Below are positions 22,575 to 32,236 of a stretch of 64,000 nt of DNA, piece after piece. The notes under the pieces were generated by a model. The model made no database searches, was not told the origin of the DNA, and was given only the letters and a program-made list of their open reading frames with translations. The DNA lies in assembly GCF_010119615.1 (NCBI RefSeq), contig NZ_QOVG01000003.1, positions 124,001-188,000 on the forward strand. Reading direction: 5' to 3'. How positions within the stretch are numbered: position 1 is the first letter of the stretch; every line of letters starts with the position of its first letter. The stretch comes from Pseudoxanthomonas gei. Lineage in GTDB: Bacteria > Pseudomonadota > Gammaproteobacteria > Xanthomonadales > Xanthomonadaceae. Both the position numbers and the translations under genes were made by a program.

Positions 22575-24926
22575 CTAGCGACGTATCGCGGTCCAGTCCA
22601 CCGGGTAGCCCTGCATGACGGCGCCGGAGAAAGTGCCGCCCTGGGAAATCCACATCTGCATCTGCTGCCCGTTGGTCCAGATGATGTCGACCCTGCCATC
22701 TCCCGTGAAGTCCGCCACCTGTACCGGCCTCCAGGCTGTGGATGCCGCAAACCCGCTGCCGGAAACACGATTGGCTCCCGACATGCGCCAGTATGCGATT
22801 TCACCTGTCGCCGGATATCTCCAGAGAAGGTCATCGAAGTTGTCACCATTCACATCGCCGATGCCGACCAGATTCCAGCCGGTGGGGTAGGCGGGCATCA
22901 TCGCTCCGGTAAAGCCGCCGGCTGATCCTGTCCACAACTGCATCGAGCTGTTGTCGGTCCACACGATGTCCAGGCGATTGTCACCGTTCATATCGCCACT
23001 GCCGACGACTCTCCAGGCGGGCGCGACGCTGTACGACGCGCTTCCGATCACCGAAGGGCCATTCATGAGCCAGGTGCCGACCATGCCCGCTGCATTCCTC
23101 CAGACCAGGTCATCCCTTCCATCTGCATTGAGGTCCCCAACGGCTACAACCTGGTAGTCACGCGGATAACCCTGCATCGCCAGGCCGGCGTAGCTGGTGC
23201 CTGATCCATCCCACAACTGCATGTTGGTGCCATCGGACCAGATCACATCCAGGCGGTCATCCCCACGGAAATCACCGGTAGCAACGATGTACCACCCGCT
23301 ACCCACGCCGTATCCATTACCGCCGAGTCTGTTGGGCCCATCCATGGTCCAGTAAACCCATTGCCCGCCGGCATCGAGATTCCACAGCAGATCGGACTTT
23401 CCATCGCCGTTTACGTCGTAGCTCCTTGAGTCATAGAGAGTGATCAAGGTAGTGGCCATCGGCACGACCACGGCGCGGAAACTGGCAACGATCGGGATCG
23501 TCTGGCTCAGGCTGAGCGCATTGTCGGCCTGGTTGGCCACGCCACACGGCAGGCCGCCGCAGATCGTGACGCGCGGATTGGAGAACAGGCGGTACAACTG
23601 CTGTTGTTTGTCGCCGTAAGCCATGACGGTATAGAAGTTGCCGGCTGTGGCGGCGGTCTTGTAACCATAGGAGTAGGGATAGCGGCCCTGGCCGCCTGCG
23701 TTGGCAACGTCGTGCGCGGAGCCCATGTTGTGGGCCAACTCGTGCACCAGGCTGACGTCCTCGCAGTAATAGGTGCTGCCTGACTGCGGATAATCTCCAT
23801 CGCTGACTACCGAATAGCCGAATCGCGCGTCACCGGCGGCGGTGATGTTCGCGCCATTCGAACCATTTTGCCAGGCGATCCCGCAGCCGCCGTTCTGCGG
23901 CTGGAAATCCCGGACCAGGGTCACGAGATCGGCGCCGTATTGATCTCGCGCCGTCCGCAAGGGCAGGAGCGATGGGGCAGGCGTGATCGCCCTGGTGCCG
24001 TCGTTGCCGGTCAACTGGTGGAGCGCATCGCCGTTTTCGGTTCCATCGGTGTAATCGACCTGCAACGCCTGGACCAGGCGAACACGTGCGTTGACGTTGC
24101 TGTTCAACAGCGCCTGGTTGGCAACGGCCACCAGGAAATTCACGCGCGTGAGAGCGACGCTGGGGCCGCCGTTGGCTGCAACGAAGCCGTTGGTGTAACC
24201 CAGCACAAGGTCCAGGGTATTGGTGGCGTCGAACGCGTTCGTCGATGCGCCTGCCGGTGCGAGCGCTGCTGCCCTCGCCTGCGCCATTCCCACCAGCGAG
24301 GCATCGGCCTGCTGCAGGTCGGCAGCCGAACGCGTGTGCGTCATGACATCGCTTCCTGTGCCGCCCCCTCTTATCAGCAGGGCCGGATCGGCCTGCATCA
24401 GGTAGACCTGTCCGCCTTGGGTACTCAGCCGCAAGGCCGGGCCGCCGGCTTGCGGAATCGAACCGAACACGGCCTCTTCGCCGAACGTGAAGATCGCCTC
24501 CTGGGCCGCATCACCGCCGATGACCCTGCCGATCCACGACCAGTTGCCGTCAGTACTTTCTTCATGCCGCTCGTAGCGGATCCTGATCTGGCTGCCGTCA
24601 GGGGCAGGCACGGTCATTACCCCCGCGGCCATCGCGCGGAAGGCGTGTTCTTCGCTCAGTCGCACCGGGCGCAGGGTGTAGGCGCCCTGGTGCTTGATGC
24701 CTGCCTGGCTGTCGAAGGTGAAAAGCGCGCCCTTGTCAGGCGCGTCCCCCAGCAGGCCCGGCTTGCTTCGCGCCAGCGGCGCCAGCCCGCCGGGATTCCT
24801 GACTGCGCCCGGGCTGTTCGCCGCCGGGCCCGTTTGCTGGGTGACGCCTGGTTTTGTGTCGCCGCCCTGTCCGGAGCATGCGGCCAACAAGGCCGCAATG
24901 GCCAGTGCGCCCAATCGGGTCTTCAT
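22575..24926 (-). CDS. lipoprotein zinc metalloprotease with C-terminal FG-GAP repeats
   Basis: 783 residues. The signal peptide ends in a lipobox (ALLAACSG, Cys at about 18). A reprolysin/metzincin-type catalytic domain is shown by HELAHNMGSAHD at about 395-406 and the downstream Met-turn YTVMAYGDK. From about residue 505 to the end there are six VCBS/FG-GAP-type repeats with Ca-binding-like loops: DVNGDGKSDLLW, DFRGDDRLDVIW, DLNADGRDDLVW, DMNGDNRLDIVW, DVNGDNFDDLLW and DFTGDGRVDIIW. The repeats probably form a beta-propeller for binding. It is likely secreted or surface-held; the substrate is unknown. The ATG is preceded by GGAAGG. No neighbouring gene is functionally related. Confidence 0.85.
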   Translation of the reverse strand: MKTRLGALAIAALLAACSGQGGDTKPGVTQQTGPAANSPGAVRNPGGLAPLARSKPGLLGDAPDKGALFTFDSQAGIKHQGAYTLRPVRLSEEHAFRAMAAGVMTVPAPDGSQIRIRYERHEESTDGNWSWIGRVIGGDAAQEAIFTFGEEAVFGSIPQAGGPALRLSTQGGQVYLMQADPALLIRGGGTGSDVMTHTRSAADLQQADASLVGMAQARAAALAPAGASTNAFDATNTLDLVLGYTNGFVAANGGPSVALTRVNFLVAVANQALLNSNVNARVRLVQALQVDYTDGTENGDALHQLTGNDGTRAITPAPSLLPLRTARDQYGADLVTLVRDFQPQNGGCGIAWQNGSNGANITAAGDARFGYSVVSDGDYPQSGSTYYCEDVSLVHELAHNMGSAHDVANAGGQGRYPYSYGYKTAATAGNFYTVMAYGDKQQQLYRLFSNPRVTICGGLPCGVANQADNALSLSQTIPIVASFRAVVVPMATTLITLYDSRSYDVNGDGKSDLLWNLDAGGQWVYWTMDGPNRLGGNGYGVGSGWYIVATGDFRGDDRLDVIWSDGTNMQLWDGSGTSYAGLAMQGYPRDYQVVAVGDLNADGRDDLVWRNAAGMVGTWLMNGPSVIGSASYSVAPAWRVVGSGDMNGDNRLDIVWTDNSSMQLWTGSAGGFTGAMMPAYPTGWNLVGIGDVNGDNFDDLLWRYPATGEIAYWRMSGANRVSGSGFAASTAWRPVQVADFTGDGRVDIIWTNGQQMQMWISQGGTFSGAVMQGYPVDWTAIRR

Positions 24927-25050
24927 TGCATACCTTCCAGAAACGGAAGTGGGGAGGAGGACACACGTTATCGCAGCTTGCCTTTACAAGCCCCAGACCC
25001 AGGCCACATTTCCCCCGTCCGCCCCTTTCTGCGTTCAGCCATTGCCCCTG

Positions 25051-25686
25051 TTAAGGCGAGGTCCTGAACGGTACCCCGGTCCGGGCCTGCAATTCCTCGT
25101 GCGATACGCCGGCCGCCGCTTCAAGCAACAGCAACCCCTCCGGGGTGACATCGAACACGGCCAGGTCGGTGATGATGCGGTTGACCACGCCCACGCCGGT
25201 CAGTGGCAGGTCGCATTGCGGCAGGATCTTGTGGCTTCCGTCCTTGGCCACGTGTTCCATCAGCACCACGATGCGCTTGACCCCGGCCACCAGATCCATC
25301 GCCCCGCCCATGCCCTTGACCATCTTGCCCGGGACCATCCAGTTGGCCAGGTCGCCCTGGTCGGTGACCTGCATGGCGCCCAGCACGGCCAGGTCGATAT
25401 GGCCGCCGCGGATCATGGCGAAGGAATCGTGGCTGCCGAAATAGCTGGCGCCCTTGCGGGCCGTGACGGTCTGCTTGCCGGCGTTGATCAGGTCCGGGTC
25501 CAGTTCCTCTTCGGTCGGGAACGGACCGATACCCAGCAGCCCGTTCTCGGACTGCAGCCACACATCCATGCCTTCGGGAATGTAGTTGGCCACCAGCGTA
25601 GGCAGGCCGATGCCCAGGTTCACATAGGCGCCATCGGTCAATTCCTGCGCGGCGCGCTGGGCCATTTCATCGCGGGTCCAGGCCAT
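25051..25686 (-). CDS. scoB: 3-oxoacid CoA-transferase subunit B
   Basis: 211 residues, the beta subunit of succinyl-CoA:3-ketoacid CoA-transferase. It contains [17 protein letters not shown] at the N-terminus and [14 protein letters not shown], with the conserved SENG glutamate that forms the CoA thioester intermediate, plus [13 protein letters not shown]. Its ATG overlaps the scoA stop by one base (TGATG), so the two are coupled. It activates acetoacetate at the expense of succinyl-CoA. Confidence 0.92.
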   Translation of the reverse strand: MAWTRDEMAQRAAQELTDGAYVNLGIGLPTLVANYIPEGMDVWLQSENGLLGIGPFPTEEELDPDLINAGKQTVTARKGASYFGSHDSFAMIRGGHIDLAVLGAMQVTDQGDLANWMVPGKMVKGMGGAMDLVAGVKRIVVLMEHVAKDGSHKILPQCDLPLTGVGVVNRIITDLAVFDVTPEGLLLLEAAAGVSHEELQARTGVPFRTSP

Positions 25687-26432
25687 CAGCGGGCTCCTCC
25701 GGTCACGGTACGGTTTTCTATGCGTTTTTCAGGATGCGGGTTGTGCACCAGGCGGTCGACGTAGATGCCCGGCGTGTGGATGTGGTCGGGATCCAGTTCG
25801 CCTACCTCGACGATGATTTCCGCTTCGGCGATGCAGACCGCCCCGGCGGTGGCGGCGGCAGGATTGAAATTGCGCGCGGTCTTGCGGTAGACCAGGTTGC
25901 CGGCGGTGTCGGCCTTCCAGGCCTTGACCAGCGCCACGTCGGCCTTCAGCGCGGTCTCCATCACATAATGGTGGCCATCGAATTCGCGCGTTTCCTTGCC
26001 CTCGGCCACGATGGTGCCGTAGCCGGTGCGGGTGAAGAACGCGGGAATCCCCGCCCCGCCCGCGCGCAGGCGCTCGGCCAGGGTGCCCTGCGGATTGAAT
26101 TCGAGTTCCAGTTCGCCTGACAGGTACTGCCGCTCGAACTCCTTGTTTTCGCCGACATACGAGGAAATCATCTTGCGGATCTGGCGCGTGGACAGCAGCT
26201 GCCCCAGGCCGAAGCCATCGACGCCGGCATTGTTGGAAATGGCGGTCAGGCCCTTCACCCCGCTGTCGCGCAGTGCCAGGATCAGGGCCTCGGGAATGCC
26301 GCAGAGTCCGAAGCCGCCGACTGCAACCACCTGGTCGTCGGCGACCACGCCCTTCAATGCTGCATCGGCGCTGGGAAAGAGCTTGCTCCGGGCTCCGTTG
26401 CGCGCAGGCGGGGAGGCGATCGCTTCGGCCAT
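25686..26432 (-). CDS. scoA: 3-oxoacid CoA-transferase subunit A
   Basis: 248 residues, the alpha subunit partner of scoB. Signatures: [16 protein letters not shown] (CoA-transferase family I signature 1), LTAISNNAG and [19 protein letters not shown]. The N-terminal 17 residues before [13 protein letters not shown] are extra compared with typical homologues, so a slightly later start is possible, though no better RBS is seen. It is divergent from the ATP-grasp gene across a 113-base gap. Confidence 0.92.
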   Translation of the reverse strand: MAEAIASPPARNGARSKLFPSADAALKGVVADDQVVAVGGFGLCGIPEALILALRDSGVKGLTAISNNAGVDGFGLGQLLSTRQIRKMISSYVGENKEFERQYLSGELELEFNPQGTLAERLRAGGAGIPAFFTRTGYGTIVAEGKETREFDGHHYVMETALKADVALVKAWKADTAGNLVYRKTARNFNPAAATAGAVCIAEAEIIVEVGELDPDHIHTPGIYVDRLVHNPHPEKRIENRTVTGGAR

Positions 26433-26545
26433 GACCTTTCATCCATCCGGAAATTGATCGTCATTTTAACCAGCTGCCCTGGGACCACACAGGTACTTTC
26501 GGCCAATAGCCCCGCCACGGCCGCCTGCCCCCTTAAACTCGGGCC

Positions 26546-27448
26546 ATGAAGACGATCGCCCTTGTCACTGCCGTTGCCGCGACCGGCCACGATGAAGACC
26601 TTGCACCGCTGCTGGCCGCCTGCAATGCCGCCGGACTCCGCGCCCGCATCGTGGCCTGGGACGATGCGACGATCAGCTGGGGCCGCTTCGACATGGCCTT
26701 GTTGCGCTCGCCCTGGGACTACACCGAGCGCCTGGCCGAATTCCTGGGCTGGTGCGGGCACGTGCAGCAAGTGACCCGGTTGTTGAATCCACTCGACATC
26801 GTGGGCTGGAATACCGACAAGCATTACCTGGCTGAACTGCGGGCGGCAGGCGTGCCCGTCGTCGCCACCGCATTCGTCGAGCCCGACGCCGAGCCGCTGG
26901 AAGCCCTGCAGGCGTTCCTGGGCAGCGAGGCGGCGGCGGAGTTCGTGGTCAAGCCGGCCGTCAGTGCCGGCGCCCGCGATACCCAGCGCTACTCGCGCGC
27001 GCAGGATTTTGCCGCTGGCAACCATATTGCCCGGCTGCTGGAACAGGGCCGCAGCGTGATGCTGCAGCCCTACCTGCGCTCGGTGGACAGCCTGGGCGAA
27101 GTGGCGCTGGTCTATTTCGACGGTCAGTTCAGCCACGCCATCAACAAGGGCGCACTGCTGCATCCCGACCAGCCCGCCACGGCCACGCCCCACGCCAGTG
27201 GCGACATCAGCCCGCGCCAGGCCGACCCAGCCGAGCGCCAGCTCGCTGAAACCGTACTGTCGGCATTGGCCAGCCTGCTGCAACTGCAGGCACCGCCCGC
27301 CTATGCGCGCATCGACCTGCTCCGCGACGACGCCGGCCAGCCGCGACTGCTGGAACTGGAATTGATCGAGCCTTCGCTGTTCTTCGCCCACGCTCCCGGC
27401 AGTGCCGAGCGATTCGTGGCCAACCTGGCCCGTCACGTGAATGCCTGA
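26546..27448 (+). CDS. ATP-grasp domain enzyme of unknown substrate
   Basis: 300 residues. The three ATP-grasp parts are visible: an N-terminal DMALLRSPWDYTERLAEFL, an ATP-binding EFVVKPAVSAGARDTQRY near residue 133, and the C-terminal metal site YARIDLLRD followed by LLELELIEPSLFF. This family includes the D-cycloserine ligase DcsG and many uncharacterised homologues that join a carboxylate to an amine. No dcs-like genes are nearby, so the DcsG name should not be transferred. Monocistronic. Confidence 0.75.
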   Translation: MKTIALVTAVAATGHDEDLAPLLAACNAAGLRARIVAWDDATISWGRFDMALLRSPWDYTERLAEFLGWCGHVQQVTRLLNPLDIVGWNTDKHYLAELRAAGVPVVATAFVEPDAEPLEALQAFLGSEAAAEFVVKPAVSAGARDTQRYSRAQDFAAGNHIARLLEQGRSVMLQPYLRSVDSLGEVALVYFDGQFSHAINKGALLHPDQPATATPHASGDISPRQADPAERQLAETVLSALASLLQLQAPPAYARIDLLRDDAGQPRLLELELIEPSLFFAHAPGSAERFVANLARHVNA

Positions 27449-27557
27449 TCCGTACGCACTCGCACGGCCTGCCCCTGGACGGTAAAATCCGCTCCTGCCC
27501 TCGGCCAGCTGCCTTCATGCCGGGGCCACTCCCTCCATTTCCAGGAATTCCCGCAGG

Positions 27558-28304
27558 ATGAAGATTCTCGTCGCCTACAAGCGCGTGGTGGACTACAACG
27601 TCCGCGTTCAGGTCAAACCGGATGGTTCCGGCGTGGTCACCGAAGGCGTCAAGCTTTCCGCCAACCCTTTCGACGAAATCGCCCTGGAAGAAGCCCTGCG
27701 CCTGCGCGACCAGGGCATCGCCACCGAAGTCATCGTGGCCACCATCGCTCCGGCCGATGCCCAGGCCCACCTGCGCAATGGCCTGGCCATGGGCGCCAAC
27801 CGCGCCATCCACGTGGTGGTCGACGGCCCCATCCAGCCGCTGACTGCGGCCCGCACCCTGCTCAAGCTGGTGGAAAAGGAACAACCCGACCTGGTGATCC
27901 TGGGCAAGCAGGCCATCGATGACGATTCCAGCCAGACCGGGCAGATGCTGGCCACGCTGTGGGGCCGCCCGCAGGCGACTTTCGCCAGCAAGGTCCAGAT
28001 TGCCGACGGCAAGGCCACAGTGACCCGCGAAGTGGACGCCGGCCTGGAAACCCTGGAAGTCGACCTGCCGGCGGTGGTCACCACCGACCTGCGCCTGAAC
28101 GAACCGCGTTTCATCAAGCTGCCCGACATCATGAAGGCCAAGAGCAAGCCGCTGGAAAGCATCGCCTTCGCCGATCTGGGCGTGGACAGCGGCGACACGT
28201 TGAAGACCACCCATTACGCAGCCCCAGCCAAGCGCGGCAAGGGCGTGATGGTCAAGGACGCGGCCGAACTGGTCGCCGCACTCAAGCAGAAGGGGTTGCT
28301 GTAA
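27558..28304 (+). CDS. etfB: electron transfer flavoprotein subunit beta
   Basis: 248 residues starting MKILVAYKRVVDYNVRVQVK, the standard EtfB N-terminus. It contains the AMP-binding region and the EtfB signature around VDLPAVVTTDLRLNEPRF. Together with EtfA it accepts electrons from acyl-CoA and other dehydrogenases and passes them to ETF-QO. The stop overlaps the etfA start (TAATG). Confidence 0.96.
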   Translation: MKILVAYKRVVDYNVRVQVKPDGSGVVTEGVKLSANPFDEIALEEALRLRDQGIATEVIVATIAPADAQAHLRNGLAMGANRAIHVVVDGPIQPLTAARTLLKLVEKEQPDLVILGKQAIDDDSSQTGQMLATLWGRPQATFASKVQIADGKATVTREVDAGLETLEVDLPAVVTTDLRLNEPRFIKLPDIMKAKSKPLESIAFADLGVDSGDTLKTTHYAAPAKRGKGVMVKDAAELVAALKQKGLL

Positions 28305-29245
28305 TGAGCAAGGTACTGGTCATCGCCGAACACCTGGACGGCAAGCTCAACGCCGCCACCGCCAAGGCCGTCAGCGCCGCATTGGCCCTCAAGCCCGATT
28401 CCATCGACATCACCGTGCTGGCGTCCGAGCCGGCCGCAGTCGCCGCCCAGGCCGCGCAGATTGCCGGCGTCGCCAGGGTGCTGACCGTTTCCAATGCAGC
28501 CAACGCCCATGCCATCGGCCAGGTGCTCGCGCCGCAGATCGCGAAGCTGGCGGCCGGCTACACGCACGTGTTCGGCCCCTCCACCACCTTCGGCAAGGAC
28601 CTGATGCCATGCGTGGCGGCCCTGCTTGGCACCGCCCAGGTGTCGGATGTGATGTCGGTGGAAGGCAGCCATACCTTCAAGCGTCCCATCTACGCCGGCA
28701 ACGCCATCATCACCGTGGAAGCGCCGGCCGATCACGTCGTGGTCGCCACGATTCGCAGCGCCTCGTGGCCGGAAGCCGCGCAAGGTGGCAGCGCGGCAAT
28801 CGAAGCCGTAGCGGTCGAAGCCACCCTGCCCAGCCATACCCGCTTCGTCAGCCTGGCCGCCGGCAAGTCCGACCGTCCCGACCTGCAGAGCGCCAGGCGC
28901 GTGGTCTCCGGTGGCCGCGGCGTGGGTTCGGAAGAGAACTTCCAGGTCATCTACGCCTTCGCCGACAAGCTCGGCGCCGCCGTGGGCGCTTCGCGTGCCG
29001 CGGTCGATGCGGGCTATTGCCCCAATGAAATGCAGGTCGGCCAGACCGGCAAGATCATCGCGCCCGAGCTCTATGTCGCCATCGGCATCAGCGGCGCCAT
29101 CCAGCACCTCACCGGCATCAAGGATGCCGGCACCATAGTGGCCATCAACAAGGATGCCGAAGCCCCGATCTTCGAGATCGCCGATATCGGCCTGGTCGGG
29201 GATCTGTTCAAGATCCTGCCCGAATTGCAGACCGAACTGGCCTGA
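28304..29245 (+). CDS. etfA: electron transfer flavoprotein subunit alpha
   Basis: 313 residues, beginning MSKVLVIAEHLDGKLNAAT. The FAD-binding C-terminal domain has RRVVSGGRGVGSEENFQ, the signature LYVAIGISGAIQHLTGIKDA and IVAINKDAEAPIFEIADIGL, all typical. It is one-base overlapped with etfB. In Xanthomonas the gene marks the left border of the O-antigen (LPS) gene cluster, and the same holds here: manC begins 1 kb downstream. Confidence 0.96.
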   Translation: MSKVLVIAEHLDGKLNAATAKAVSAALALKPDSIDITVLASEPAAVAAQAAQIAGVARVLTVSNAANAHAIGQVLAPQIAKLAAGYTHVFGPSTTFGKDLMPCVAALLGTAQVSDVMSVEGSHTFKRPIYAGNAIITVEAPADHVVVATIRSASWPEAAQGGSAAIEAVAVEATLPSHTRFVSLAAGKSDRPDLQSARRVVSGGRGVGSEENFQVIYAFADKLGAAVGASRAAVDAGYCPNEMQVGQTGKIIAPELYVAIGISGAIQHLTGIKDAGTIVAINKDAEAPIFEIADIGLVGDLFKILPELQTELA

Positions 29246-29290
29246 CTGGCCGCCACTTCCGCTCTTTTCCCTACGCACGAAGGAAACAAC

Positions 29291-29878
29291 ATGATCAAGC
29301 ACAGGAACTTATTCGTTGGCGGGCTGGTGCTGTCCGCACTGGCGCTGGCCGCATGCAAGCAACCGGCCACCACGCCCGCCGCTGGAGAGGAAGCCGCCCC
29401 GGCAGCGGTGCCCGCGTTCTCGGTCAATGCCCCCATCAGCAGCGATGCGATTGACCTGTCCTACACCGTCGTCAGTGGCCCGACCTACGACAAGGCAAAC
29501 GACGCCGCCAGCTACACCATCGAAGTCCAGAACAACGGCAAGGACACCCTGGCCAGTGCCGGCACGCACCCGGTCAATATCGGGCTGGTCATCCTGGGCA
29601 AGGACGGCACCATGAATACCCCACCGGCCGCGCTTGAATTCCAGCGCTACCCCCTGCCCGCCCCTCTTGCCAAGGGCGAGAAGGTGCAGCTCCCGATCAG
29701 CTTCCCGGTCGCTGCAACGCTGGGCGGTACCGCCCAGGTCGATGGCGTGCAGGAAGGCGTGGCCTGGTTCTCGAGCTATGGCCAACCTACCCTGCGCCTG
29801 GACACCTTTACCCGCTGTGGCGACAAGCAGGAGTCGCTTTGCGGCAACAACGGTGAAGCGGTTCCCGCAGCGCCTTGA
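29291..29878 (+). CDS. small lipoprotein of unknown function
   Basis: 195 residues with a lipobox (ALALAACKQ, Cys at about 23), a short Ala/Pro-rich linker and a beta-rich domain of about 140 residues (SYTIEVQNNGKDTLASAGTH). The folding pattern suggests an Ig-like or FxLYD-like sandwich, but no family is recognised. It is 45 bases after etfA and followed by a terminator, so it may be read with etfBA. It stands between etfA and the polysaccharide genes. Confidence 0.7.
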   Translation: MIKHRNLFVGGLVLSALALAACKQPATTPAAGEEAAPAAVPAFSVNAPISSDAIDLSYTVVSGPTYDKANDAASYTIEVQNNGKDTLASAGTHPVNIGLVILGKDGTMNTPPAALEFQRYPLPAPLAKGEKVQLPISFPVAATLGGTAQVDGVQEGVAWFSSYGQPTLRLDTFTRCGDKQESLCGNNGEAVPAAP

Positions 29879-29900
29879 CCTCGTCCCGGCCACGCGTCCT

Positions 29901-29935
29901 GCCGGACCCTTTCCAGGGTCCGGCACCCTTGTGTT
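29901..29935 (+). terminator. hairpin terminator after the lipoprotein gene
   Basis: Perfect 10-bp stem (29901-29910 with 29915-29924) and TTCC loop, followed by ACCCTTGTGTT, a moderate T tail. It separates the etf region from the manC operon. Confidence 0.7.
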
Positions 29936-30260
29936 GGCTTGACGGCAACCTGGCGGCCGCTGGCGGCAATCCAGTTCGTGCCAACCCGGATCTCAAGCCG
30001 GATCTGGGGGGCCGCGCAAACCGGCGAATGGCATTCCCGCTTGAGCTGCCTGTGCAGGCACGTGCGCAAAGACCCGACCCAGGAAGTGATGCACCTCCCG
30101 GGTCCGATCACACCGTTTCGCTTGTCGCCCCTGGCCGCCGGCCAGGGACTTCACCTGGCTCGAACGCCGCCTGCGCATGCAGGGTCCCCGCGTCGGGCCA
30201 GAATGCAATCAGTCCATCCATCTCCCACTGGCGCCTGAAGCGCGGACAAGGGTCATACGC
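29936..30260. other. 325-base intergenic region upstream of manC
   Basis: GC-rich and without a convincing ORF. The direct repeat CCGGATCT at about 29985-30005 is the only structure seen. A promoter for the manC operon presumably lies here, but no clean -10/-35 pair is visible, and no JUMPstart/ops-like element is found. Confidence 0.4.
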
Positions 30261-31670
30261 ATGAACGAAATTCTTCCAGTAATCCTCTCGGGCGGGTCCG
30301 GCACCCGTTTGTGGCCGCTGTCGCGTGAGGCCTATCCGAAGCAGTTCCTGCCCCTGGTCGGGGACGACACCATGCTGCAGGCGACCTGGCGGCGCGTTGC
30401 GCCGATCTCGGCGCGCAGCCCGATCATCGTGGCAAACCATGAGCACAGGTTCATGGTGGCCGAGCAGTTGCGTGAAATCGGCACTGAACCGGGCGCGGTG
30501 ATCCTGGAACCGGTCGGCCGCAATACCGCCCCGGCCATTGCCATCGCGGCATTGCAGGCCACCAGCAATGGCGTCGATGCCTTGCTCCTGGTGCTGCCTT
30601 CCGACCATGTCATCCGTGATGACAAGGCCTTCCATGCGGCGGTCAGGGAAGCCGCGATCGCAGCCGAGGCGGGCAAGCTGGTCACCTTCGGCATCGTGCC
30701 GGCCGGCCCCGAAACCGGCTATGGCTACATCAAGGCCGGGCCGGGCACCGGCGTGCGCGCGGTGGAACGCTTCGTGGAAAAACCCGATGCCGAAACGGCG
30801 CGCTCCTACGTGGCTTCCGGCGAATATTTCTGGAACAGCGGCATGTTCCTGTTCAAGGCCACGCGCTACCTGGACGAGCTGCGCAGCCTTAACCCGGCCA
30901 TGCTGGAGGCCTGCGAACAAGCGCTGGCCAAGGCAACGCGCGACAACGATTTCATCCGCCTGCACGCCGAATCGTTCGAGGCGTGTCCCAGCGATTCCAT
31001 CGACTACGCGGTGATGGAGAAAACGGCCGACTCCGTGGTGATACCCCTGGATGCCGGCTGGAGCGACGTCGGTTCGTGGAGCGCGTTGTGGGAAGTCTCG
31101 CCCCAGGACTCGAACGGCAACGCCCACCACGGCGACGTTATCGAGATCGACTGCAAGAACACCTATGCCCATGGCACGCGCCTGATCGCCATGGTCGGGC
31201 TGGAAGACGTGGTGGTCGTGGAAACCGATGACGCGGTGCTGGTGGGCAATCGCCACCGCATCCAGGAAGTGAAGGAAGTGGTGCGCCGGATCAAGCAGGA
31301 CGGCCGCAGCGAGGCCGCAGCGCATCGCAAGGTCTACCGGCCATGGGGCGCCTATGACTCCATCGACAACGGCGCGCGCTTCCAGGTCAAACGCATCACC
31401 GTGAAGCCAGGCGCAACGCTCAGCCTGCAGATGCACCATCACCGCGCCGAACACTGGATCGTGGTCAGCGGCACGGCGAAAGTGACGCGTGGCGAGGAAG
31501 TCATCCTGCTCACCGAGAACCAGAGCACCTATATCCCCCTCGGCGTCACGCACCGCCTTGAAAACCCGGGCAAGCTGCCGCTGGAGCTGATCGAAGTGCA
31601 GTCGGGCAGTTACCTGGGCGAAGACGACATCGTGCGCTTCGAGGATGTCTATGGCCGCGCCAGGCAATGA
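30261..31670 (+). CDS. manC: mannose-1-phosphate guanylyltransferase / mannose-6-phosphate isomerase
   Basis: 469 residues, a type II bifunctional PMI-GMP (XanB/AlgA/ManC family). The N-terminal nucleotidyltransferase has [20 protein letters not shown] and [10 protein letters not shown]; the C-terminal cupin isomerase domain (about 340-465) has [20 protein letters not shown]. It makes GDP-mannose, the precursor of GDP-D-rhamnose via gmd and rmd on the other strand. The ATG at 30261 has AAGGG upstream; the ORF reading further upstream is not conserved in character. The stop overlaps the NUDIX gene (ATGA). Confidence 0.94.
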   Translation: MNEILPVILSGGSGTRLWPLSREAYPKQFLPLVGDDTMLQATWRRVAPISARSPIIVANHEHRFMVAEQLREIGTEPGAVILEPVGRNTAPAIAIAALQATSNGVDALLLVLPSDHVIRDDKAFHAAVREAAIAAEAGKLVTFGIVPAGPETGYGYIKAGPGTGVRAVERFVEKPDAETARSYVASGEYFWNSGMFLFKATRYLDELRSLNPAMLEACEQALAKATRDNDFIRLHAESFEACPSDSIDYAVMEKTADSVVIPLDAGWSDVGSWSALWEVSPQDSNGNAHHGDVIEIDCKNTYAHGTRLIAMVGLEDVVVVETDDAVLVGNRHRIQEVKEVVRRIKQDGRSEAAAHRKVYRPWGAYDSIDNGARFQVKRITVKPGATLSLQMHHHRAEHWIVVSGTAKVTRGEEVILLTENQSTYIPLGVTHRLENPGKLPLELIEVQSGSYLGEDDIVRFEDVYGRARQ

Positions 31671-32236
31671 ATGCAACGCCGCAATCGGTTGCGGAGCTTG
31701 ATGCAGGCTTTCCCCGCAGGCGCTGCTCGGCGGCGGGGATCATCCATGACCAGTACGGGCGCATCCTGGTGGTGAAGCCGTCCTATCGGCCCGGCTGGCT
31801 GCTGCCGGGCGGCCTGGTGGAAGCACTCGAAACCCCGGCCAGTGCGTTGCGCAGGGAAGTCATGGAGGAAACAGGCATCGCGACGGCCATCGTGCGCATG
31901 CTCTGCATGGACATGCTGCCGGCCCGGGACGGATTCAGCGAGTCGGTGCATTTCCTGTTCGAGTGCGCGCCCACGCATGCGGAAGGCGACCGTTCCCTTC
32001 CGGTGGATGGCATCGAAATCCTGGAAGCGCGGTTCCTGGAAGCCGGGCAGGCGATGGCACTGCTGGCCGCGCCGATCAGGCGCCGCCTGGAAACGGTGTT
32101 GAACGGCCGCACCGGTTATCTCGAGGACGGCCATTTCATCGTTCCGTTCGCTTGCGGGGAGGATGCTCCCCACGTCACGACACCCAGGTCCGCGCCATTG
32201 CAGGCGCAACCGCTGCAAGAGGAATACAGGCCATGA
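31667..32236 (+). CDS. NUDIX hydrolase
   Basis: 189 residues. The NUDIX box is intact: [23 protein letters not shown] (23 residues; key residues Gly, REVMEE), with the PGGLVE start and the metal-binding RE..EE core. It hydrolyses a nucleoside diphosphate derivative; given the operon, a sugar nucleotide such as GDP-mannose is a plausible substrate, but this is inference. Overlaps manC by 4 bases and the methyltransferase by 4 bases. Confidence 0.82.
   Translation: MNATPQSVAELDAGFPRRRCSAAGIIHDQYGRILVVKPSYRPGWLLPGGLVEALETPASALRREVMEETGIATAIVRMLCMDMLPARDGFSESVHFLFECAPTHAEGDRSLPVDGIEILEARFLEAGQAMALLAAPIRRRLETVLNGRTGYLEDGHFIVPFACGEDAPHVTTPRSAPLQAQPLQEEYRP

Noticed and set aside
20944-22653. 569-residue open frame opposite the ETF-QO gene
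   Set aside because: Shadow of a clearly identified gene; crosses its terminator.
26546-27448. D-cycloserine synthetase (DcsG)
   Set aside because: The family resemblance is general ATP-grasp similarity; none of the other dcs genes is nearby.
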